Origin: Penelope pileata | Lineage: Eukaryota; Chordata; Aves; Galliformes; Cracidae | Direction: 5' to 3' | Assembly (NCBI GenBank): GCA_013396635.1 | Contig: WBMW01005879.1 | Span: forward strand, 248,001-312,000 | DNA length: 64,000 nt | In this document: in pieces, positions 13,047-25,373 of the stretch | How positions within the stretch are numbered: position 1 is the first letter of the stretch | Layout: each line of letters opens with the position of its first letter | The notes under the pieces: generated by a model | Seen by the model: the letters and a program-made list of their open reading frames with translations, nothing else | Databases searched by the model: none | Told to the model about the DNA's origin: nothing | Made by a program: the position numbers and the translations under genes

Positions 13047-15080
13047 AAGACACAAGAAAAAATCAATTCTATCTCAACTGAAACCATGACAAAGACTGAA
13101 AGCATCAAGTTTTCTACTAAAATTGTTGTTCGTACAGCATTGCCAGCTGCTTTTGGTGTTACTCCGAATCTGCAGGGTTGCCACCAGCACTCACTGAATT
13201 CTACAGTTAGCTTCACAATGTGTTAGAAAAGGCTCCATCTATCACTGATTTTTTATGGTTTCAAATGCCAGCATTACGAGAAGAAGAGTTACAAAAGACA
13301 CAAGTTCAGAGGGATAGATGCAACTTACCTTTTCAGTCTAAAGACTGGCTTAAAATCAAATGTCAATATTTACTTTTATTTCAAGCTTCAGACTTAATAA
13401 CCTGACCTGCACAGCTCTAAATTATCTTATTTCTAGATCTTCCAAATGCTTTTGAGTTTAGTGCAACTTGCTTTTAAAACGACATTTTCTTGAACAGTTC
13501 AAACATCAAGCTACATAAAGTCATAAAAGACAAGCTGCTTTAATACTACAGGTAGTTTTTAATTTGTTTTTACCAAAACCAGCTCATACTCCTCGGTCTT
13601 AATAACACAATGAAAAATTTTGAAAATCTTCATTAAATTCTCCGTCACAAAAGATGCCCAGTAAATTCTATTGAAGCTTTTTATTTTTGCTTTGACAATT
13701 TATATGTTCAGACATCCGCGAGCACCTGACTCTTGTGAGAATTTAGATCCCTAGGCTATTAATTGCACGAGAAATCCTGGCTGGCAAGCTGCATCACTCT
13801 CTATACACTATGCTGAACACATATCTCAATGTAAAACATGCAATGTTTTTGCTATTGTAATTAGTATCACTATTTAAGATACATTTTTTAAAAGAAAATA
13901 GCAATTTACATTTTTTTTTTACTTCTACTGAAGTGCATGTCAAGAAATGCACAATGAAACACTAAATTATTCTACTCTGTGACTCATATTTACAACATTG
14001 CCACATCTAAAAGATACTTGGTGCCAAGAACTTTTGTTTCTCTGTAACTCACGTGTATAACATTGCCTAAGGCACACCATCAGCCCTCCTTTCTACTGCA
14101 AAACACATTATTGAGATTACATTAAGTGGAACATAACAGTTCACTTCAACCATTCAATTGAACCTTATAGTTGAAGCTGCCTGACACCTCCCATTATAAA
14201 ATGTTGTTTACCAGTTGCTTCAAGAAAACTTCGTGGATTGAAATTCCATGTTGGCTGCCTGTTCTTAGAATGATTTGCTCAATTTCTAAGCCCTCAACCA
14301 ACTCCCAAAAGTTAAAGAAGATCAGGGAGAAGTTTATTATTTGTTAGGATTAAAAAAAAAAAAAAAGGAAACAAGGCTGGAATAGACGTGAAAACAGTTC
14401 TGATTCCATAAAACCTTTCTTCCTCTTCTTCTTCTTCTTCCTTTTTTTTTGAGATTTACACATTTCTACTGAAAAGGTCTGGATATCTGGACAAAATTCA
14501 CATCTTTAGAAGTGAATATTCATGTGAATAAAAGACTTCTTTAGAAGTCACTGGATTTTATAGGGATGCTTTGTGAAGATCCTGCCTACACCCTGGATGA
14601 CACACCGCTATAGTTTCAGCCCATGGAGTGCATGGGTGCTGTGGCATGGTGTCCAACCAGCACTGAGTATCTTCCACCCAGAGCTGTAAGGGAGAAGCAG
14701 GACCTTCTCAATTCCCCTTCCTGACAGCCACGAGGTGCTGCTATTGCAGGCACAGAAAGGAGAGCTGGAGGCTTGCTGTCTTCTACTTCCAGTGCTGTCT
14801 TTAAGGGATGTCAAAGGAAGGAGGAAACAGTCATGCTGAAACAGTGAGGGAAGCAGATAACAATGAAATAAAATATACTTCCAAAAGCATCCATAACTTG
14901 TGAATTTTCTAACATTTTTGACCCCAATTTACCATTCGTAAGTATTATTACAAGGGGCTTTGGATTTTGAGAGAGTTTTTGTTTGTTTTGTAGACAAAAC
15001 ATTTGTATGTTTTATGTTTTATTTTGTATGTTTTTATGTATAGATGTTTAGAAATAGAAATATTTTACCAAGTAACAAAC
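13047..15080. other. DCLK1 downstream intron, unassigned DNA
   Basis: AT-rich unique sequence. A (CTT)n and poly(T) run lies at 14415-14450 and an A run at 14351-14366. No exon or transposon was recognised. Confidence 0.6.
14415..14450 (+). repeat. (CTT)n polypyrimidine microsatellite
   Basis: Interrupted CTT units run into a poly(T) tract. The whole run is pyrimidine. Confidence 0.9.
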
Positions 15081-15530
15081 AATCACAGGATCACAGAAAC
15101 ACCAGGTTGGAAAGGACCTACAAGATCATCTAGTCCAGCTGTCCTTCTACCACCAATATTGCCCACTAAACTACTAAACCATCTCTCGTAGCACCTCATC
15201 CAGACACTTCTTGAACACCACCAGGGACGGTGACTCTACCACCCCCTTAGGCAGGCCGTTCCCGTGCCTGACCACTCAGAGAAGTTTTTCCTTATATCTA
15301 ACCTAAATCTCCCCTGGCGCAACTTGTGGCCATTCCCTCTTGTCTTATCATTAGTTATTTGGGAGAAGACACCAACCCCCTCCTCACCACAACCTCCCTT
15401 CAAGAAGTTGTAGAGTGCGATGAGGTCTCCCCCGAGCCTCCTCTTCTCCAGACTAAATAATCNAGGTGACAGTGTCACCTGCAAACTTAGTGAGGGTACA
15501 TTCAATCACCTCATCTAGGTCATCAATAAA
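15081..15530 (-). mobile_element. CR1 LINE fragment with internal loss at an N
   Basis: The minus strand carries CR1 in two blocks. From 15462 down to 15081 it reads SLEKRRLGGDLIALYNFLKG, then DKTRGNGHKLRQGRF, then the 3' end. From about 15530 down to 15464 it reads FIDDLDEVIECTLTKFAGDT, the region around the reverse transcriptase active-site box, with FADD changed to FAGD. These two blocks are not adjacent in an intact CR1. In the copy at 2197-3097 roughly 500 bp separate the equivalent points. The junction is exactly the single N at 15463, so the loss may be real or a bad contig join. The element is not functional. Confidence 0.93.
15463..15463. other. Single-N assembly join
   Basis: A lone N sits exactly where two non-adjacent CR1 segments meet. 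Confidence 0.9.
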
Positions 15531-16216
15531 GATAATAAAGAAAGAAATAATTTCTGAGATAAAAAAAAAAAAAAAACACATAACAAAATCAAAAAGAAAT
15601 CCCCTCAAGAGGGGAAGGGAAATACCAATGGATCATTAAAGGAATAAAATCCCTAAGGAACAGAATTTGTACACTGGCCATTATAGTTTTGTTCTCATTT
15701 GTGTGTACATACACACATGCATGTCTATCTGGAAGGTAATTTTTAGCTCTTTCCTTATACTGTATCTGCTCTTATCACAGTCCAACATTAGCTATTTCCA
15801 CACTCCCTTTCTATTTCTGCCCTTCTCTGTCACAGACTACACACCGCCACTCAGCTGGCTACAACACCAAGACAGAGAAAAACAAGCGCACTGGTAGATT
15901 CATTTGGAGATACTTTGAAGGTAAAAGAAGACATGTTAAGAAGTATCAGTATGAAACCTCTTATGTATCACGCTAATGGTTTCTCACTGGCATTTCTAGG
16001 CAATGTGAATCACTCCTTGTCCTGTGAAGAGGTGAGCAAGCAAAGAAGGGACAGTTTCTTTGGTTGAACAGCTAAAGCCGAAGAAGGGACAGCTTGAACA
16101 TTCTGCATAAAGCACACTAAGAATTGCTGCACCACACGTCATAATCTCATGGCATTTTACAGCTGAAGTATCTAAGGAAATAACACAACTAATATATGAA
16201 AACGTTGGCAAAACAA
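15531..16216. other. DCLK1 downstream intron, unassigned DNA
   Basis: Begins with an A run (15559-15576) and is otherwise unremarkable AT-rich sequence. Nothing recognised. Confidence 0.6.
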
Positions 16217-16320
16217 ATCATAGAATAGAATCATAGAATCTTTAAGAGCTGGAAGAGACCTTTAAAGGCCATCTAGTGCAACTCCCCTGCAATGAACAGG
16301 GACATCTACAGCTAGATCAT
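16217..16320 (-). mobile_element. CR1 3'-end fragment
   Basis: The sequence starts with two copies of the octamer ATCATAGA, the reverse of the avian CR1 tail, and continues through TTTAAAGGCCATCTAGTGCA to AATGAACAGGGACATCTACA. Only the last 100 bp or so of a CR1 3' UTR is present, so it is a very short 5'-truncated insertion. Confidence 0.93.
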
Positions 16321-16911
16321 GAGTTTTTAGATATATATACCAACATCTATTCAAACAAAATTCTACTAACATCCAAGTTAACTAGATCCAGACAATTATG
16401 TTTTTATTTTGCCATTGCTTATCTGTGAAGTTACAGTTTCTAGCTAACCTATGCTGTTTCATATCCTAAAGGATCAGATATTTAAGTCCGAGATTTTAAT
16501 TAGCGCTCCATGGCTTTGAAATACCCAGGAGATATGTATTACTATTAGATTTCATTCCTTTTTTTCTTTCTTCATTACTGGGTTTACAGATCACAGGCAA
16601 CTTACAAGAAAATTAGGCCAACTTCAGCAGCAACAGCAATGACAATCACATATTCTGCCTAGTTAGGCGCTTCTAATGCACACACTATGTGGAGTTTAAA
16701 CAGTTCCAGAGTGGGAGACCTGACAATACTACTTTTAAGGTATGTAAAGGAGTTTTCCCTGTGATCTGCTGAGGAGAGAAACTGCTTATCTAGAGTCTCT
16801 GCCATAACCAACACGCTAACATAAACTTATTCATCATGCATATTCTTCATTCAATTATGTCAACAAATGACTTATTCACAAACTTGTCATATATATACAC
16901 ACACACACAAG
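16321..16911. other. DCLK1 downstream intron, unassigned DNA
   Basis: Unique AT-rich sequence ending in a (TA)n/(CA)n microsatellite at 16889-16909, directly against the mariner that follows. No gene seen. Confidence 0.6.
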
Positions 16912-17457
16912 AGGGCTGCTTTGAAAGTAATGCCTCCTATTTTATTATGTTGGCTCATGACATCAGAGGCGGATGTTGGTGATACGGCAGTAGAGGCTGA
17001 ACCTTCCCACCAATATTCCGTTCCATTTTGATGCCGTGCAACAGATGGCAGCAGAGGGGCACTCTGACACAATGGCGTCTGACATGGAAGTGAGGATGAA
17101 GCAAAGGAGTGGAATTGAATTCCTCCATGTGGAAAGAATGGCACTCATTGACATTCATCAACACTTGCTGAATGTTTATGGAGAGCAAACAGTGGATGTG
17201 AGCACAGTGAGGCAGTGGTGGTGCCCTTCAGAAGTGGCGACGGCAGCAGTGGGTCACCTCCACTGGTGCAGATTTTTACAAGCGTGGCATGCAGGCTCTT
17301 GTTCATCACTGGCGAAAATGCAGAGCTAATGGTGGTGACTATGTTGAAAAAAACAGTGGTTTGGGATGAAAATTTGCTCTATTAAATAGTGTATTGTGCT
17401 CTTAGTGTCTATTGTAGTTTCCATGGAAATAAGCAGGAGGAGTTTTTGGAGCGACCT
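16912..17457 (+). mobile_element. Internally deleted mariner (Galluhop-like)
   Basis: The left end AGGGCTGCTTTGAAAGTAAT and the inverted right end AGGTCGCTCCAAAA...CCTCCTGCTTATTT are imperfect terminal inverted repeats of about 30 bp. The interior holds the first and last parts of a mariner transposase (see the pseudogene entry), and the 3' UTR contains TTGTAGTTTCCATGGAAAT. This matches my recollection of Galluhop, the chicken mariner, whose full length is about 1.2 kb; here only about 546 bp remain. I cannot see an intact TA duplication on the left, where the element meets a CA microsatellite. It cannot encode an active transposase. Confidence 0.85.
17072..17369 (+). pseudogene. Mariner transposase remnant, N- and C-terminus only
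   Basis: An ATG at 17072 opens a 49-codon stretch with the mariner N-terminal DNA-binding region, including EVRMKQRSGIEFLHVE and HLLNVYGEQTVDVSTVRQW. The frame then loses similarity near 17220. From 17232, in another phase, the transposase C-terminus appears: QQWVTSTGADFYKRGMQALV followed by ANGGDYVEK, with a stop at 17367-17369. All of the central catalytic D,D,D region is missing. A single internal deletion with a frame change explains this. The catalytic core is absent, so the product would be inactive. Confidence 0.85.
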
Positions 17458-20400
17458 AAGTAGAATACCTATGAGTTCAGACTCATATGAACGTAGAAAA
17501 GATCACAAGGATATAGCTCTTGCAATTTATCATACATCACACAAAGCTGGTTTGTTGCCATCCATCAAGGCCTACATTTGAGAGCTTGGAGAAGGTGTGT
17601 CTTCTTTATACATTCCAACAATAAAACAAAAAAGCACAAGTATGTTAATATTTTGGGACAGCAACAAGAACTGTAAAAGTGTGATGTACCAATGATTTGA
17701 AACATGAGTTATGAGAATGCAATAGCTTTTTGACATCTTCCAGATGACAAATTTTCTGGAAGAAAAAGGCTGCCGCCCTAGTCTTTGCAGACAAAGCCTC
17801 CCACACCCTCACCCTTGAAGTGAAAAAACTCCCGAAAGCAAACAAAATTTATGCAGTTTAACGGAGACAATTTATGTGCTAGAAAAAAAGAAAAAAAAAA
17901 AAAAAGGAAACCTCAGTTACACTCAACTGCAGCAATATCATTTGAACAAGCTATTATTCTATGGAGCTTCCATCTCAGCAACTTCGTGCTGCTTACAGGC
18001 CGTTAAAAAATGTCCAACAGAAGCAGTTTCCATTAGCAACAAAATATGCCTTACTTTTCTTCATAACAGCCACTGAACCTCCTTAATCAGGTCTCCAATT
18101 TCAACAAGGCATATCTATTTTCAGCACTATGAATTCATTCAGAAATCATTCTTAATGAATGGTGTGAAGGAGACTGAGACAAATAATAACATGCAAGGTC
18201 TCATTGTGGTCTTTCATATCCTGTTGTCTCATGTAGAAGGTCTTTAAAGAATTAACCTGGCACAGTTTCAGGCTAGAAGCATTTGTCCTTGTCTGAATAT
18301 CTCACTCGAACTCACAAACGTTCCTATTCTGCATGGTACTCATATACTCAGCTACCTTGACATTAAACGACTGAAAGAAGTTCTATTGCACCTCTGCGCT
18401 ACAAGCAACTCCTGCTGTATGCCGGTGTCTCCATTAGATCAGTAAGTGCTTGTCATCTGTAAGGAATTCAAATGCATAAGGAGCACCTGGATCAAATTCA
18501 GAGTCAGAAATAATGACATCATAAAAATAGGAAGAGGAAGTACTCGATATTCCACCTCGCTAAAGATGAAAGCTGCTAAATCACAATGCAATGCAAATTA
18601 TATTACAGGTCAATGTAATAAAAATACAGAGAATGCAAACTCTGGTAAAAAAGCTGGATTCATCTCTAAGACAATGAAAATCCTCAGTATCAAGGAATCT
18701 CTACTTTAAGCTAGAGATCTATACTTTCACTTCTGCAAAACAAGTTAACCACTTTAACCTCAGCTAGATTCAAACTCTGGGCTGCAAAGGTTATGCTTAA
18801 CAAGGATGCGTTAAAAGTACTAAGATGACAAAAAAGCACATACTCCACGAACCTTTGAGTCACTTGAGACTGAAAACTTTTTAGTATAGTTCTAGAGTCC
18901 AGAAGAACAGTAACTGGTAAGACTCTCAGCACTGCAACTCATGAATAACCATGGCTCCTGTGTAAAGAACATGCTCATGTACCAACTCTTCAATCATTTT
19001 ATAAAACTCTAAACTCCGCTATTGCCTGACAAAGCCCTTAGTCCTTTCCAAAGCTTCTTTACTGTTCCAGACCTGTTACCAAAGTGCAACAGCAATATTT
19101 ATATGATCTTTGCTAAGGCCACATGCTACCAGTGCCCCAAAAGCTCTGAAATTTAAATGCAAATGATATCTTTCAACCTGACCTGGGCTCTAGAAACTCT
19201 AGGCATAAATGGAAGATGAAGTTGTAAAGTCAATTACTATAAGGTAGAATGTAAATGACAGTACAGTATTACAGTACAGTATTTGTGTTAGGTTTCGGTA
19301 TTTTATTTTCTCAGTGCTTGAGCATAGGTAATTTCTTCCAATTACCTGTAACAGATTTTTGGACTATCTGTACATCTGTAGCTCATGAAGAAATCCTTCT
19401 TTGTAATGTTATTGCCCCAGTAGGCTGCAGGAACAGCTAAACAAATGCTGTTGTACCATTGTTATTGGACAAGACATGATTATACAGTTTGAAAGATGGT
19501 CATTCTTAAGTCATTTACAAATTACAGTTTTCTACCTAATTTGTTTCTTGCAATAGAAGTTGCTTAAAATTGAAAACAGGCTCACAAAGAACTGCTAACA
19601 AAGCAGTCTGACTCATCGAAATAGAAAATAAAGAGAAAGATCATAGAATTCAAGAAACATTTTTAAGAACTTTGTTAGAACAATTTCTGTCATGCTATGT
19701 GAAATATTTTTCTGTGTTTAGTAAGTAAAAGTAACCCTTAATTCTGTTTGTCACTCGGACACTATCATTAAAAAAACTGGCATCATACTAACTCAAGACC
19801 GTTGCAGTTAATGTTTGTAAAATGACTACACTGAAGTTCATTGACAATGCAGACAAAGATATCTACAAATAGGAAACTGAAAGCGCTGGTGTGACCAAGG
19901 AGCTGTGTCTATTATATTTCAGCTTATGAACATGACCTGAGAAAGCATAAAGCTTCCTATGGCTGGATCTTGATTTCCAAAGTTTAAGGTTCCTTCACTC
20001 TTGAAGAGGATTCACGGAGCCAAGCCCCTAAGATTGGGGCTTACCTGGGTGACAAAGTGAAATGAGACGTGCCTATGCTGGTCACTGGAGACAGCATGAG
20101 TGAGCAGGAGCAGACACAAGAATGTCTTGTTCCTCTACCTAGCAGTTAGGTAACTAACTTTTAACAGATGGCACTAAGGTTTAGTGTCTACATATTTTTT
20201 CTTATAGGTGGTGGACATAGGTACTGCAAACACTCCCGGGAGGCAGGGAGCTGAAGGGAAGTGTGTTTCCTCCCCAGGTACGTGTCCTTGCTTACTAGCC
20301 TGCAGACACATGCTGCTTCTTGCTTCCTACTTCTTCAGTTGTATGCCTCTTGCATTCCTGCATGCAAAATATCAGAGCACTTATTTTGGAGGCGAAAAAC

Positions 20401-23400
20401 ATGGCCTAGTGCCAGTGAGAAGCAGACTATTTTAGCCTCGTAGGAAGTCACTGGTTTTGGTATAGCTCAATCAGCGCGTAGGGTTTTAGGTTAATTATAG
20501 ATTTGTCCATGGCAAGAATACCAGGTACCTTGGAATCCTGTCAAAAACATTGGATATTCAGTGCTATCTTCCTGTGTACCTACAGTACTCACTATGAAAC
20601 TACTGGCATGTTTACTCTGTGTTTCTTGCAGATTTTCCACTCATCTTATTCTTAAGAAAACATTATCCATCCACTTAAAATAGTGCTATATCATGGGATA
20701 AAAAAAGCTGCAGATCCTTTTCACACCATCTTCTCCATGTTCACTATGAAAAGCTGTATCCAAATCTAGTCCAACTCACCAATCCAATCACACACATTGA
20801 AATAATGCAATTATTTTAAATCACACCTGGGTAACTGCTTTGAATTTGGTTTTGGTTGGCAGGAACATGTAAGTAGTGTAGATTGGTTGTAATGGGTAGA
20901 GAAAAGGCATGAAATTCTCAAAACATTGCTGAAAAATAGAGAGGTGTTATAATAACCACATTTTTGTTCCATTTAAACACATGCCATTATGTAAGTGCCC
21001 ACTGCAGTGGCTCTGGTTTTAAAGAAAGTTAAACTTGCACATACTGTCTGTCTTGCACCAAATAAACTTATTTAATATACCTCAAGGAGTTCAGAATATT
21101 GCCTCAAAACTGCCTGTAATAAGGGTACTGCAAGTTATTAGGCAGCAATTTTTAAAGAAGAAAACCATAAAGTGATGCTGTCTGAAGGAATAAAACCACC
21201 AGGTATTCTAACAGCTATTTAAAATAGCAACATTATTAGCATGCCCTTAAGAAAACAAAAGGCATGCCTACAGTTTTGAAAGTTTTAATCAAATTTTCAT
21301 AGACAAAAAAATTATTCAGCTGTGAAATAAGACAAACACCAAATCAGCTTTCACCAGAAGTGTCTACAAACGGACAAAAGAAAAAAGGCAAAACTAGAGA
21401 TTCATAAATAAATGCGTGTATTACAATGCAGAGCTTCTCAGCAGTGTATTTTTGCAGATTAAATCTTCATGCACAGAACAATTATGTATTGCACTCTTTA
21501 AAGCAAACCACTTTTAGATGCCAACACTAAAAGCACACTCACACCTGCACACACCTGCCTCACACATTGACTTGTGCTGTGACAGGGACAACAAAGCCTG
21601 CCTGCCATCTGTGGGCACACACAACTGCCAGCCCACCCACGCTCCAGCCTCTTCTACCTCCATGATGTTACTGCTGCTTTCAGCAGCAATGGACTTAGCG
21701 CAACATTGCTTTACCAATCATCAGAAAAGCCAGAAATGTGCTTCCTAAGTCCAAAAACACCAAAAACTCCAGGACTGGCTCTAATTTAAAAATCCCTAGG
21801 CAGCTTTTGCCTCTAATATTAATGGGTTCTCCTTGAATGCTATCTGGTTCAGGCAATTAAATTTTGTTGTAATTATTTAGATAAAACTAAAGTAAATAGG
21901 CTGAATCATGCTCGCAATAGGCTAGCAGTGGGATATCTGGGAAACACAGCTTTACTAAGAACATCTGCTAACACCGTAACACTTACTAAGGTGTGTAAAG
22001 TCCCTATTTTATTTTTCTCTTCTGAGAAATTTGAGTATTTGCAGATTGAAAATGCAGTTGGGCTGGGAACACTTAGCCTACGAAACCATCTTTCATTCTC
22101 TGTATCACATCATATTTTGGAAATTGTTCAGAGGAATATTCTGAAACTTAGAGATGAGTTTGTTCACAAAGTTCATGTCCTATCTGAAAGCACAAAGAGT
22201 CTATTCTTCTTGAGTATGAGAATTCAGATTAGTGAAGAAGTGACAGACAATTTGTACTAATATCAGTTTCTTCTGCTTTACAGGAGGGTACACAGCATTC
22301 ATATTCTGTTACTGAGTATCTTAATAGCAGTTGTACAATCTCTTTATTTTCCTCAACAGTGACAGGTCCTACCTGCACAACACAATATGTTTTGCAATCA
22401 ACTTTAGTTCTGTATTCTCCTCCGGGACTGTAATTTTCCTTTCTTCAAATATTCTCATTCTACAGGGTACTTTTCTCAAATGATATATTTCATTTTTTTC
22501 CAAATACAGAGGCCAAAATATTGAAATAGCAGATCTGTCATTACTGCATTGTATCATCAGTGGTATCTTCAGTTCATTTTGTTTTTTTAATCTCCTCAGC
22601 TGGCAAAAATGTTTCATCAAATTTGATTTCTCTTGCAAGATCAAAATCTGCACAATTTTGGCAAATATTATTATGTGAACCTTTTCAAGCCTAGCTTTTG
22701 GTATAAATCTCTTTACTGACCAATTATTTTCTGCCAGTTGTAGTTGGATCCTTAAGAACAGATTTCTTGCTTTGGACAGATACAAATGAACCTAAGACAG
22801 TCTCTAATTTAAAGAAATCCCAAACCTCCTGCATGGTCAGCACAACAAACTTCACTGATTAATTCTCTTGATTTTTCACAGTATTCTGTCTTAAATTAAA
22901 AAATAAAAACCCTTAATTGCTGGATGGTTTGATTTTCCTTTATCTTCTTTTCAACATAAATGAAATCAATATATGATTACAATACCTAATGCTCTAGGAC
23001 AGCTCTTCTGCAACATCTATATTAGTAACAGCACTAAATCTAGAAAGATATTATGGTTCATAGGTTCAGTATACAAACCTATTAAGCTTTCACAAATCGA
23101 ATACACATTCCTAGTTAGTATTAGCAGGATTTTGTCTCTAATCTGCATCTGGGAAGTTTAAAGAATCTCAGAACGTCATATTTCTCCCTCTGGCAAAAAC
23201 TACACTGTTGCCTGTATTCATTCTCAGCTGTGATCCCAGAAGACTCCAGCAGAATCTCAGAAGAACTGCCTTTCCCAAAAGGATTTTAAAAAAATCAATC
23301 CTGTTTTATTTGTGTAGGTTTATCCTTACAATTAAATGCTTGTGTATGAACTTATACTGACAATTTTAGGCAACTTATTTCAGTTCACTGTCTGGCTCCC

Positions 23401-25373
23401 TAGCCTGTACTCCCCCAATTCATGTTTTTAAAGCAGAAAAAAAAATTATATGTTGCCTTCCAGCCCTGTAATAACAGCGACTGCAACTAAAAAATCAGTC
23501 TATTCCATTTTCTCAGGTCACCTATTCTGTAGACTGCGTTGTTAGAACAGGAAAAGTATTAAAAGTCATAGAAATATTTTTTAATAAAGCTTCATTGCTC
23601 TCCTGCAGGATTTTTTCTTCCTTAACGTTGTGTCTTCAGCAGGAAGTGCCTTGCTCTGTAACTCATCTTCCCCTTTTTACTAGAATCTTAACAGTGCTAA
23701 GGAGCTGTGAAAAATTTCTTCCCTATTTCAAAGTAACAGAAAAAAATAAGCAATTCCAATTTTTGTCTCCTAACCACCCTCCACTTAGCAATAATTAGCC
23801 ATCTTCTAAAAACTTTTCTTGACCCAAGTCCTTCAGTTAAGAGAAAGAGATCTCAGGTTAGCTCCCCTCAAGCTTCAATAAATTCTAGGTCCCTAGAGGA
23901 CTGTCTTCCAAAAGAAAAAAACAAGTGTTACAATTCCCTCAGAACAAAATTTAAAAAAAGCTCTGACTGAAGAATAAAAGAATTCAAATCACAGCTCCAT
24001 GACCTACCACCTACGGGTGTTCGGTTCCATGGCAACATGAGACTTCCTAACGATTACTCAGCTCTATATTACTTTATGCATAATATTAGCATACAATCCT
24101 CCTGCAGTGAGCTGTGCGACAAAAAAAGTTTATTCGAAGGTGACTGTACACAGAGGCAACCTGACTGTCAAGGCAGCACTTCGAATTTTTTTAAATGGGA
24201 AATTTCTGTAGGTTGCATTTTGAAAATAGCAGCACCGAGGCAGTATTCCAGTATATTTTGTAAATGATCATTTTGGTAGTGAGGGCCAAGACAACCATTA
24301 CACAGAGGTCTTCTACTGGATGTGTAAAACCCTTTATACTTGATATAGTTCTGCCCATATACACAGAATCTTATTAAATACGTATGTGTATATAAATATG
24401 AATACCTATCACTGACGCCCTGTTTCCAATTTTACCACTTTGAAATGTTATCCAGGTTGTTTTTGATTCTCTCCTAGCTGCTGTACTGGGGTTTGATAAA
24501 ATTATTTTAGAAAAATCCTTTACTGAATATTACGGATGAATACATTTTCTTTAGATGTCTTCTGCAAGTTTTTGCCTTCTAAAAGCCTACAAACTATGGA
24601 TTTTAAATCATTAATCTCTTTTCAAAAGGTTTGCCAGTATAAAAGAAGCTGTGGACACTCCTGAACTTAAAAAAAACCATGCACAATTGCTCAAGACATG
24701 ACAGCAATCCAGGTATAGAGTCTGTATTAAGTATGAGAAGTAGAAAATTATGATGGCCAAATTTTAACAACTGAGAACAACTTTTATAATAATGAGCAGT
24801 GTAATCTCAATACAACATCTCTCTGGCACAATCAATACTATCCAATAAACACGTAGCTCTCCAGGGCACATTCCAGCACAGTTTAGTGGATGGCACAGTT
24901 TGGTCAGGTTCTCAGACTGAATGATGAAGCATTGATACTGCAGGAACTACTCATCTCAAGGATGTCTCATACAAATTTGTAAGAACTGGAGAAAATGGGA
25001 CTTTGCTGCTTACGAAGGATCTCTTATAAAGGACTACAGGGTACATGTTTTTGGAAACAGATGAGATTCTAATAGCTTCTTGCATTGGAAAGGACTCACA
25101 AACTGAAAAATGCAGACATACTTGCCAAGATAACTAGTATTTTGTACTCCATTTCACCAAACTGGCTAACAAGATGAAGAAAAGTACACAGCTAAATATG
25201 TAGGAAAGATATTCCTTAAACAACTCTGAAGTTAAACTCCTTTGTGCTCATCTCCGAACTTGACAGCCTTGGGAAGGCAAGGTATTACATACCTTCTGTT
25301 GCTTCCATCTTCACTAGAACTGGAAAAGCAAAAGATTCTCTCCAAAATAGCACTCTCAAAGGAAGCTGGCATC
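17458..25373. other. DCLK1 downstream intron, largely unassigned
   Basis: About 7.9 kb of AT-rich unique DNA with an A-rich run at 17884-17905 and an X-box-like motif at 24023-24036 lying just outside the middle. Two frames of 110 codons (21928-22260, plus) and 138 codons (22369-22785, minus) lie side by side but have no recognisable domain and no splice context. No transposon was recognised. Confidence 0.55.
24023..24036 (+). promoter_or_regulatory. X-box-like (RFX) motif
   Basis: GGTTCCATGGCAAC agrees at 12 of 14 positions with the symmetric RFX X-box GTTGCCATGGCAAC. It is an isolated motif in an intron, with no other supporting signal. Confidence 0.3.

Noticed and set aside
22369..22785. 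138-codon open frame, minus strand
   Set aside because: Ile/Lys/Leu-rich translation typical of AT-rich DNA; nothing recognised.
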